DNA from: CAIVPM01 sp964615145
Lineage (GTDB): Bacteria; Bacteroidota; Bacteroidia; Chitinophagales; Chitinophagaceae
DNA length: 12,112 nt
Assembly (NCBI GenBank): GCA_964615145.1
Contig: CAZTOP010000074.1
Span: 1-12,112, forward strand
Reading direction: 5' to 3'
Each line of letters begins with the position of its first letter. Position 1 is the first letter of the stretch. The position numbers and the translations under genes are program-made. Shown here piece after piece: positions 5,859 through 12,112 of the stretch. The notes under the pieces were generated by a model. The model did no database searches and was not told where the DNA came from. It saw only the letters and a program-made list of their open reading frames with translations.

Positions 5859-8800
5859 ATGCAATATTTATATCATTCGTATTATAAAGTATTTATAAAT
5901 GCTAGATACAAGTTTATTGTTTTACTAGCAATGTTATATATCAATATAGGTGGAGTTTTTGCACAAAGCCCCATTAACTATGTTGAGTATTATGTAGATC
6001 AAGACCCTGGAATTGGAAAAGCTATTTCTATACCTGTAACAGCTTCTACAACTATTACCAATGCTACTTTTAACGTTGATGTAGCATCACTAAATTTAGG
6101 TATTCATATATTGGCTAGCAGAGCCAGAACTGCGAGTGGTGTATGGAGCATGGGGCATTATTGGTTTATTTTCAAACCTTATGTTCCCATTACTCCAACT
6201 GCAATATCTAACATTAGTAAGGTGGAATATTTTGTCGACAAAGATCCAGGAATAGGACTTGGTACTGCAATTTCAATTGCAAGTGGTAGTAACGATTTAC
6301 AAAATGTAGCATTTACCATTAATCCATCTACTTTATCTAAAGGTGTTCACATTATCGGTTCTCGTTCTATGAATAGCAGTGGAGTATGGAGTATGACTAA
6401 TTTTTGGTTATTTAATAATGCTTTTGATAACATACCCACTCCTTCTCCAGCATCAAATATTACAAAAGTTGAATATTTTATAGATCAAGATCCAGGGATT
6501 GGAAATGCAACAGGGGTAAGTATTACAGCAAACACAAATATTGTTGATGCAAATATTAATGCTAGTATTGGGACATTGGGTTCAGGTACACACATGATTG
6601 GAACAAGAGCGAAAGATGCTAATGGTAACTGGAGCATGACAAACTATTGGCTATTTGTTAAACCATTTACTAATCTTGCTCCAGCAACACAAGTAAATGT
6701 TACAGCACTTGAATACTTTTTAGATTATGACCCTGGTTATGGTAAAGGAACCCCAGTAACCATATCGTCATCTACTAATCTCACAGACTTAACTTTTAAC
6801 GCAGATCTTACAGGTATTATTCCAGGATCTCATTACCTGGTTGCACGTGCAAAGGATGCAAATGGGAATTGGAGTATGGTAAATAATTGGCAATTTAATA
6901 TTGCAGGAACCCCACCTACTATGACTACTTTAGTTAGTGCTACTACTTTATGTGCTGGGTCTGCCGTTAACGTAGGTTATCAGTTATCTAGTGCAATATT
7001 GCTTAAGGCAAATAATCAATTTATTGCTCAATTAAGTGACCAAAATGGAAGTTTTACAAGTCCTACAACTATTGGCACATACAATTCTACAATAAATACT
7101 ACAAGTTCATTTACTGCAACCATTCCAAGCAATGCCATCCAAGGTAGTAGTTATAGAATTAGAGTTATTTCTACCAATCAATCTTTAGCAGGTAATGATA
7201 ATGGAACTGCCATTACTATTTATAGTTTACCAACTGTACCTGCTTATATTTCTCCTAAATTTGATACTACGTTTTGTCAAAGTAATGTTTTAAAACTAGA
7301 AGCAAGTAACACTTCGTATGGTTATTATCAATGGTATAAAGGAAATAGCCCAATAACAAATGCTACTTCTGCAATTTATACAGTTACGAACCCTACAATT
7401 GCAGATGCTGGCGTATACAAACTGAGAGTATCAAATTATAGTAGTACTACTTGTAATGTAACGACTAGTCCAATCACAATCTCAATAAATACTAATGTAC
7501 CCCCTACGCCAACAGTTTCTCCAAGTGGTGCCATTGGTGTGTGTTTGGGTAATGCTACAACATTATCATCATCTACTGCAACTAGCTATCAATGGTTAAA
7601 AGATGGTGTTGCTATTGGTGGTGCAACAAATGCAACATATAATGCAAGTGTGGCAGGGACTTTTACAGTTAGAACAGGAAATGGAACTACTTGTTTTGCT
7701 ACATCATCCAATAATGCAGTTGTTACACTAGGATTAGCTGCAACTAAACCCACTATTATAGTTGGTGGTTCAAACACAATTTGTCAAGGTACAAGTGTTA
7801 CATTAACATCTTCTGCATTTTCTGGTAATCAATGGTATAAGAATGGAGTAAATATTAGTGGTCAAACTGGAACAACTTATAATGTTACAGAAACTGGTTT
7901 CTATAAAACTGTTGTTAGTGGTGGTGGCTGTTCAATACAAAGTGATTCAGTACAAATAATTGTAACACCTTACGTAGTTCCAAGTGTTTCATTGGCTGCA
8001 TCTGTAAATAATGCACCTGCAGGCACCAATATTACATTTACTGCAACCCCAACCAATGGAGGAACAACACCTCAGTACTCTTTTAGTGTAAATGGTTCGG
8101 TTGTTCAAACAAGTGGTTTAAATACATACACTACTTCAACCCTTACAGCAGGTTCTTATGTTAGCTGTAGTATGATAAGTAATGCTGCTTGCTTAAACAC
8201 AACCACTGCTTATTCAAGTAATATCACCATTAATTTTGCTCCACTTGTAGCAACTAGTGGAAGGGTTTATCATCCTTCTGGAGCTATTATTCCTTCTGTA
8301 AGGGTTAAACTTACGAACGGTTTAACAGATAGTGTTACAACAGATGCAAGCGGTAAATATGCGTTTAATTTGATACAACAACGTAACTATAATGTTGCAC
8401 CTTTTAAAAATAATGATCAAATAAAAGCAAATGGTGTAAATGTGTTAGATGTATTAAAAATGCAGCTACATATTTTAAATACAACACCTTTAAATAGCCC
8501 TTATAAATTAATAGCAGCCGATGTGAATGGAGACGGAATAATTAGTGTATTTGATGTAATACTGGTAAAACGTTTAATACTTGGATATGATACAACATTT
8601 AATGGAAAGTTGTGGGCATTTGTTGATAGTGCTGCAAGTTTTGTAAATCCCAATAATCCGTTCCCTTACCCGTCAAGCAAAACCTACACAAACATAACCG
8701 CATCTCAAAATAATCAAACTTTTATAGGAGTAAAATTAGGAGATGTAACGCAAGATTGGACACCAACGGTTGGTGTTAATAAATTTAATTCAACAAAAAA

Positions 8801-9494
8801 TGCAGTTAAAATTTCTTATGATGATGCTTATGTTGATAAGGACAATAATGTAAGAATTAAAGTTAAGGTCAAAGATTTTAAACAATTAACCGGACTTCAA
8901 TTTTCACTTGGGTTTAATCCAGAATTTTTCAAATTCCAAAAAATCGAAAATAAGCAAATCCCAATAGAGCAAAATATTAACTCAGCTAGTAGTGGGATAT
9001 TAAACTTTATTTGGGCAGATGCAGAAAATAAACCCGTTACACTTTCAGATGGTTCTTATCTTTTTGATATTATCCTTTCTAAAACACAAAATTTTGATAA
9101 ACAAGATTTAGAAATGCTAAATGAACATACGGCTTCAATTGCATACAATAAAAACTATGAACCTATTCAAGTTGTTAAATTCTCAGGTACTATTTACGAT
9201 AAACAACTTGCCTCACTTTCAATTGTAGAGGAAACAATGGATGTATATCCTAATCCTTCAAGTGGAGATGTCAATATTTCTATTAATACCAATATTGATA
9301 AACGTGTTACATTAATGCTTTTTGATGTTAATGGGAAAATAGTATATCAAAAGCCTGTTAGTTTAGTAAATGGTATCAACAAATTTCAATTAAACCTTGC
9401 AAAGCATTCAAAATTAAAATCAGGTATTTACTATTTCAAGGTTAATGGCTTAGATGCGATAACAATAAAAGAGATATTGATAACTACAGATTAA
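5859..9494 (+). CDS. Giant multidomain T9SS surface protein: 80-aa repeats, Ig-like, dockerin-like, cohesin-like, sorting domain
   Basis: The 1211-residue protein begins at ATG 5859. A signal peptide with an extended n-region runs 1 to about 36 (ends GVFAQ); the next ATG would destroy it. Domains in order: four 80-82-residue repeats opening VEYFxDxDPGIG (42, 122, 204, 284) and closing WSMxNxWxF (to 347); a linker; three Ig-like modules (about 465-545, 560-630, 637-700) with QWYKxG/QWLKDG; a PKD-like module (about 704-795); a CarboxypepD_reg-like domain from S800; a dockerin-like pair of loops (D853-D864 and D888-D899, the latter canonical DVNGDGIISVFD); a conserved linker ending FIGVKLGDV; a cohesin-like domain (about 985-1115); and a T9SS type A domain (from DVYPNPSSGD, 1128) ending KEILITTD. 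No enzyme active site is visible, so a structural or adhesive role is likely. The next gene starts four bases after its stop, which implies one operon. Confidence 0.93.
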   Translation: MQYLYHSYYKVFINARYKFIVLLAMLYINIGGVFAQSPINYVEYYVDQDPGIGKAISIPVTASTTITNATFNVDVASLNLGIHILASRARTASGVWSMGHYWFIFKPYVPITPTAISNISKVEYFVDKDPGIGLGTAISIASGSNDLQNVAFTINPSTLSKGVHIIGSRSMNSSGVWSMTNFWLFNNAFDNIPTPSPASNITKVEYFIDQDPGIGNATGVSITANTNIVDANINASIGTLGSGTHMIGTRAKDANGNWSMTNYWLFVKPFTNLAPATQVNVTALEYFLDYDPGYGKGTPVTISSSTNLTDLTFNADLTGIIPGSHYLVARAKDANGNWSMVNNWQFNIAGTPPTMTTLVSATTLCAGSAVNVGYQLSSAILLKANNQFIAQLSDQNGSFTSPTTIGTYNSTINTTSSFTATIPSNAIQGSSYRIRVISTNQSLAGNDNGTAITIYSLPTVPAYISPKFDTTFCQSNVLKLEASNTSYGYYQWYKGNSPITNATSAIYTVTNPTIADAGVYKLRVSNYSSTTCNVTTSPITISINTNVPPTPTVSPSGAIGVCLGNATTLSSSTATSYQWLKDGVAIGGATNATYNASVAGTFTVRTGNGTTCFATSSNNAVVTLGLAATKPTIIVGGSNTICQGTSVTLTSSAFSGNQWYKNGVNISGQTGTTYNVTETGFYKTVVSGGGCSIQSDSVQIIVTPYVVPSVSLAASVNNAPAGTNITFTATPTNGGTTPQYSFSVNGSVVQTSGLNTYTTSTLTAGSYVSCSMISNAACLNTTTAYSSNITINFAPLVATSGRVYHPSGAIIPSVRVKLTNGLTDSVTTDASGKYAFNLIQQRNYNVAPFKNNDQIKANGVNVLDVLKMQLHILNTTPLNSPYKLIAADVNGDGIISVFDVILVKRLILGYDTTFNGKLWAFVDSAASFVNPNNPFPYPSSKTYTNITASQNNQTFIGVKLGDVTQDWTPTVGVNKFNSTKNAVKISYDDAYVDKDNNVRIKVKVKDFKQLTGLQFSLGFNPEFFKFQKIENKQIPIEQNINSASSGILNFIWADAENKPVTLSDGSYLFDIILSKTQNFDKQDLEMLNEHTASIAYNKNYEPIQVVKFSGTIYDKQLASLSIVEETMDVYPNPSSGDVNISINTNIDKRVTLMLFDVNGKIVYQKPVSLVNGINKFQLNLAKHSKLKSGIYYFKVNGLDAITIKEILITTD
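5982..6900 (+). repeat. Four 80-82-residue repeats (VEYFxDxDPGIG ... WSMxNxWxF)
   Basis: The repeats start at 5982, 6222, 6468 and 6708 (residues 42, 122, 204, 284), so the periods are 80, 82 and 80 residues. Each carries E-Y-[FY]-[VIL]-D-x-D-P-G-[IY]-G, a middle Val/Ile strand region, G-x-H-x-[IVL]-x-x-R and an end W-S-M. Repeats 3 and 4 share RAKDANGNWSM exactly, so they are the most recent pair. Such repeats are frequent in Bacteroidota surface proteins but I know no assigned function. The Asp-rich DxDPG could bind a metal ion; that is inference. Confidence 0.85.
8256..8769 (+). other. CarboxypepD_reg-like / dockerin-like / linker module, copy A
   Basis: This block covers residues 800 to about 970 of the protein. 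It opens SGRVYHPSGAIIPSVRVKL, a carboxypeptidase-regulatory-like beta domain with DASGKYAF. Next is a dockerin-like pair: an atypical first loop, D853-x4-NGVNVLD864, and a canonical second loop, DVNGDGIISVFD (888-899), each followed by a helix (VLKMQLHIL, VILVKRLIL). The linker LWAFVDSA...NPFPY...NQTFIGVKLGDVTQDW comes last. The same order recurs at 11455-11976 in the next gene with many identical residues, including LNSxYKLIAADVNGD. Confidence 0.8.
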
Positions 9495-9498
9495 TAAA

Positions 9499-12112
9499 AT
9501 GATTATCCGTAAATACATATTTAAAATACTGGCTTTAGGTCTTTTTAGCTTATTGTTCTTTTGTAAAAATACAATTGCTCAAAGTGCAGAGTTTATTATT
9601 GGCTCTTCAAGTAATGTTACAACATCAACAATTAGCATACCGGTAAAAGCAAATAAATTCTCTCAAATTCTGGCTTGGCAGGGTTCTATAAATTGGAACA
9701 ATAGTAAAATAACTTTTTTAAGTATTAATTCCATTGTTAGCCAATTAAATGGAATTCAATTTAATACTGCTGTTAATAGTAGTACAGGAATGCTGAGTTT
9801 TTTTTGGGTTGACAATAATTTACAACCTCAAAGTGTATTAGATAGTACCGTACTATTTACTATTACATTTAATGTTGTTCCCAATGCAGCTGGTACTACC
9901 GATGTCTCATTTAGCAACAACCCTACATTACTTCAATTAGCAGATATCAATGGCAATCAAATTTCAGCTGTAAACTATATTAATGGTCAAGTAACTTTTG
10001 CAAATGAAGTATTGCCTCCTGAATTTACTATTGGGTCTATCTCAAATGTTAGTACAAGTACAATTACAGTTCCTGTAACTACAAAAAATTTCGTTCAATT
10101 ACTAGGTAGCCAAGGAACCATTACCTGGGATAATTTAAGACTGAATTTTGTTAATACTAGTTCAATAATACCACAGCTCAATGGACTACAATTTAACAAC
10201 TCTACTAATGGTAATACTGGACAATTGTCATTTCTTTGGATTGATGCAAATTTAGTTCCTCAAACTATTTCAGATTCATCTGTATTATTTACTATTACAT
10301 TTAATGTTATTGGTATCACTACCGGAATTACAAATATTAATTTCTCAAATACCCCAACACCATTACAAACATCTGATGCTTTAGGTATGCCCGTAAATAA
10401 TTCAGTTTATTCAAATGGTATTGTTTCTTTTCCTGGTGCTACTCTTCCACCAATTTTTATTTTGCCTACAGTTTCAAATGTGCAAACTAATAGTTTCTCG
10501 TTACCTGTTACAGCTAAAAATTTTACCCAATTAAAGGCAATTCAAGGTTCTATTAATTGGGACAATAGAAAATATAATTATTTAAATGTAAGTTCATCTT
10601 TACCTCAATTTAATGGCATTTTATTTAATGCTAGTGTAACTGGTGACTATGGCACTCTAAGTTATGTTTGGGTTGACGCAAGTTCTGCACCACAATCAAT
10701 TCCAGACGATAGTATTTTATTTACTATCAATTTCAATAGAAATTGTGATGCAATTGGTGGTAATGAAATTAGTTTTACAAATTCTCCAACAATTCAGTTA
10801 GTAGTAAACGCATCTGATTCCGTTGTTTCAAATGCTATCTATGTTAATGGGAGGTTATCAATACCTTCTGCAGTGACTCCTGCTGTTTACATTAGTACTC
10901 CAAGTAATATTTTATGCAGTGGAATTAGTCCTGTGTTATATACAAATGTTAGTAATGGTGGTTCAAATACTTTGTTTCAGTGGTATAAAAATAATGTATT
11001 ATTAAGTGGTGCCAACAACCCTACATATACTAGTCAAGTGTTTAATAATAATGATAGTGTAAAATGTATCATTACTAGTAATGTAGCTTGTGCTACTACT
11101 GGTGTAGCTACAAGTAATATTATTGCTTTTGTACAAAAAATTGCAATTAGAGATACAGTTAGTATTAGTGGTTGTAATGGGGTAACGTACAATAACATTT
11201 TATATAATTCGAATACAACCAAAAATGATACACTACGAACAATATATGGCTGCGACAGTATTTATAGATTCGTGCAAATTTCAATTGTTCCTTTAGTGCC
11301 AGTTAGTCAAATAATTAACTTAAGTGGATGTAATAGTTTAATTTATAATGGCATCAGCTACACTTCTTCTATAACTAAGCAAGACACAATAAGGACTTTA
11401 CAAGGATGTGATAGTCTTTATAATACAGTGAATATAGTTATTGATAAAAATATTTTAGGTAATATAAAGCATCCAATTAAAGGAGACATAAGTAATGTAA
11501 CAGTTAAGTTAAGTGGTAGCATTAATAATTCTATATTAGTTTCAGGAAACTACAGTTTTAACTGTTTGCCAACTTCAACAATTGGTGTAATTAAACCCAC
11601 TAAAAACAACGATATCACCAAATCCAATGGCATCAATGCTACAGATGTATTATTTACCCAACGTCATATTTTAAACACTACCAAACTTAACAGTGCATAT
11701 AAGCTTATTGCTGCAGATGTTAATGGAGATAAAAACATCAATGCAACAGATATTCTTAGAATTAAACGTTTAATACTGGGCACAGATACCACATTTACTA
11801 GTGCCACCAAAGGCAATAGATTATGGGAGTTTGTAGATAGTGCATACATTTTCCCTGATACCACCAATCCTTTTCCTTTTAAAGATTCTATTTCATTCAC
11901 TAATTTAACATTTAACAAAATCAACCAAACATTTATTGGTGTTAAGTTAGGAGATGTTAATTACGATTGGAATCCTTTAGTGGCAAAGGGCTCATTAATT
12001 GATAATGTAGAATTGATAATTGATAATGCAGACATAAAGGTTGATAAACAATTATCAACTGTAAATTATCAATTGCCAATTAAGGTTAAGAATTTTAAAG
12101 ACCTTGTTGCAA
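9499..12112 (+). CDS. Giant exported cohesin-like/dockerin-like protein (3' end outside window)
   Basis: The frame is open from ATG 9499 to the right edge, with 871 residues visible, and starts four bases after the upstream TAA. A signal peptide covers 1-28 (MIIRKYIFKILALGLFSLLF ... TIAQ). The cysteine in FFCKN does not fit a lipobox, so signal peptidase I is more likely. Three tandem cohesin-like domains begin at F32, F176 and F320, an exact 144-residue period; each has QGxIxWxN, GxLSxxWxD and LFTIxFN. Next are an Ig-like module (about 467-545, FQWYKNN), two 52-residue cysteine repeats (cysteines 559/585 and 611/637, GCDS), a CarboxypepD_reg-like and dockerin-like block (loops D705-D716 and D740-D751), the LWEFVDSA...FIGVKLGDV linker and, from about 837, the start of a fourth cohesin-like domain. 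By analogy with its neighbour it probably ends in a T9SS sorting domain just past the edge. No enzymatic motif is seen; a scaffold or adhesin role is inferred. Confidence 0.9.
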   Translation, partial: MIIRKYIFKILALGLFSLLFFCKNTIAQSAEFIIGSSSNVTTSTISIPVKANKFSQILAWQGSINWNNSKITFLSINSIVSQLNGIQFNTAVNSSTGMLSFFWVDNNLQPQSVLDSTVLFTITFNVVPNAAGTTDVSFSNNPTLLQLADINGNQISAVNYINGQVTFANEVLPPEFTIGSISNVSTSTITVPVTTKNFVQLLGSQGTITWDNLRLNFVNTSSIIPQLNGLQFNNSTNGNTGQLSFLWIDANLVPQTISDSSVLFTITFNVIGITTGITNINFSNTPTPLQTSDALGMPVNNSVYSNGIVSFPGATLPPIFILPTVSNVQTNSFSLPVTAKNFTQLKAIQGSINWDNRKYNYLNVSSSLPQFNGILFNASVTGDYGTLSYVWVDASSAPQSIPDDSILFTINFNRNCDAIGGNEISFTNSPTIQLVVNASDSVVSNAIYVNGRLSIPSAVTPAVYISTPSNILCSGISPVLYTNVSNGGSNTLFQWYKNNVLLSGANNPTYTSQVFNNNDSVKCIITSNVACATTGVATSNIIAFVQKIAIRDTVSISGCNGVTYNNILYNSNTTKNDTLRTIYGCDSIYRFVQISIVPLVPVSQIINLSGCNSLIYNGISYTSSITKQDTIRTLQGCDSLYNTVNIVIDKNILGNIKHPIKGDISNVTVKLSGSINNSILVSGNYSFNCLPTSTIGVIKPTKNNDITKSNGINATDVLFTQRHILNTTKLNSAYKLIAADVNGDKNINATDILRIKRLILGTDTTFTSATKGNRLWEFVDSAYIFPDTTNPFPFKDSISFTNLTFNKINQTFIGVKLGDVNYDWNPLVAKGSLIDNVELIIDNADIKVDKQLSTVNYQLPIKVKNFKDLVA
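9592..10863 (+). repeat. Three tandem cohesin-like domains, 144-residue period
   Basis: The domain starts are 9592, 10024 and 10456 (residues 32, 176, 320), 432 bases apart each time. Conserved columns: SNVxT near the start, [IV]PV[KT]xxxFxQ, a QGxI[NT]W[ND]N strand pair, QxNGIxFN, G-x-LSxxW[VI]D, PQxxxDSxxLFTIxFN. The pattern, a beta-sandwich with W-D before a 'P..DG/DS..LF.I.F' strand, matches cohesin-like domains, and the C-terminal domain of the upstream protein (FIWADAENKP...DGSYLFDI) belongs to the same group. Assignment is by pattern, without an alignment search. Confidence 0.75.
11152..11448 (+). repeat. Two 52-residue cysteine repeats (SGCN ... Y ... GCDS)
   Basis: Cysteines at residues 559 and 585 recur at 611 and 637, exactly 52 residues later. 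Each unit reads [SN]xSGCNxxxYNxIxYxSxxTKxDTxRTxxGCDS[IL]Y. The Y-x-G/N-x-x-Y and GCDS pattern is a known, widespread repeat in Bacteroidota secreted proteins, where the two cysteines probably form one disulfide per unit. Here only two copies exist, between the Ig-like and dockerin-like parts, which suggests a spacer role. Confidence 0.75.
11455..11976 (+). other. CarboxypepD_reg-like / dockerin-like / linker module, copy B
   Basis: This is the second copy of the block found at 8256-8769. It holds a beta domain (GNIKHPIKGDISNVTVKLSG), dockerin-like loops D705-x4-NGINATD716 and DVNGDKNINATD (740-751), helices VLFTQRHIL and ILRIKRLIL, then LWEFVDSA...NPFPF...NQTFIGVKLGDVNYDW. Unlike copy A, the second loop has Lys at position 6 where Gly is usual (DVNGDK), which may weaken calcium binding. 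The unusual first-loop pattern is shared by both copies, so it is a family trait and not decay. Confidence 0.8.
11998..12046 (+). repeat. In-frame heptamer tandem array (ATTGATA-type) inside the second giant gene
   Basis: Seven heptamers run in perfect register: ATTGATA at 11998, 12012 and 12019, GTTGATA at 12040, and variants ATGTAGA (12005), ATGCAGA (12026) and CATAAAG (12033). As 7 is not a multiple of 3, the DNA repeat is read in all phases and yields a 7-residue peptide period (IDNVELI, IDNADIK, VDK) leading into the fourth cohesin-like domain. The last unit also forms a hairpin, GTTGATAA (12040-12047) with TTATCAAC (12052-12059). An 11-bp inverted pair AATTGATAATT (12011-12021) / AATTATCAATT (12064-12074) encloses it. 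Confidence 0.65.

Noticed and set aside
7589..7777. Minus-strand 62-codon frame inside the first giant gene
   Set aside because: It is antisense to well-formed Ig-like modules and has no coding signature of its own.
9499..9582. Lipoprotein signal in the second giant protein (FFCKN)
   Set aside because: The residues before the cysteine (L-F-F-C) do not match a lipobox, and a normal cleavage site (TIAQ) follows.
11034..11924. Two minus-strand frames (11034-11222, 11664-11924) inside the second giant gene
   Set aside because: They are antisense to the cysteine repeats and dockerin-like block; the plus frame is open to the window edge with clear domains.
12040..12059. Perfect 8-bp hairpin GTTGATAA/TTATCAAC as a terminator
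   Set aside because: It lies inside an open reading frame in the middle of a domain, has only two G-C pairs and lacks a T tract, so it is better explained as part of the heptamer array.

Overview
The window looks like a low-G+C chromosome segment from a member of the Bacteroidota. The evidence is three features typical of that phylum: C-terminal type IX secretion (T9SS) 'type A' sorting domains, a 7TMR-DISM sensor kinase paired with a NarL-type regulator, and large Ser/Thr/Asn-rich repetitive exported proteins. A Chitinophagia-like origin is my guess from protein style and is not demonstrated. I see no tRNA, rRNA, CRISPR array, transposase or phage gene.

Layout. Positions 1-122 hold the last codons of a plus-strand T9SS cargo protein, followed by a stem-loop that looks like its terminator. 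A gene-poor convergent gap follows. Next, on the minus strand, is a two-gene operon (3017 down to 518) encoding a membrane histidine kinase and a LuxR/NarL response regulator, separated by one base. A roughly 400-bp divergent intergenic region (3018-3417) carries several inverted and direct repeats. One is a perfect 7-2-7 palindrome just upstream of the kinase, a geometry known for NarL-family operators. From 3418 to the right edge everything is on the plus strand: two tandem paralogous beta-helix-type exported proteins (3418-4560, 4605-5789), a 1211-residue multidomain T9SS protein (5859-9494), and, four bases later, a second giant protein that is still open at the window edge (9499 to beyond 12112).

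How the parts may fit together. The two giant proteins share a distinctive block: a CarboxypepD_reg-like beta domain, an unusual dockerin-like EF-hand pair, a conserved LWxFVDS...FIGVKLGDV linker, and a cohesin-like domain. The first has one cohesin-like domain and a T9SS anchor signal. The second has three tandem cohesin-like domains with an exact 144-residue period plus the start of a fourth. Cohesin and dockerin modules in adjacent, probably co-transcribed, surface-exported genes suggest a non-cellulosomal self-assembling surface or matrix complex. The two beta-helix proteins are possible extracellular partners, and the adjacent two-component system is a possible regulator. The assembly and regulation ideas are inference. 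The domain patterns and repeat periods are read directly from the sequence.
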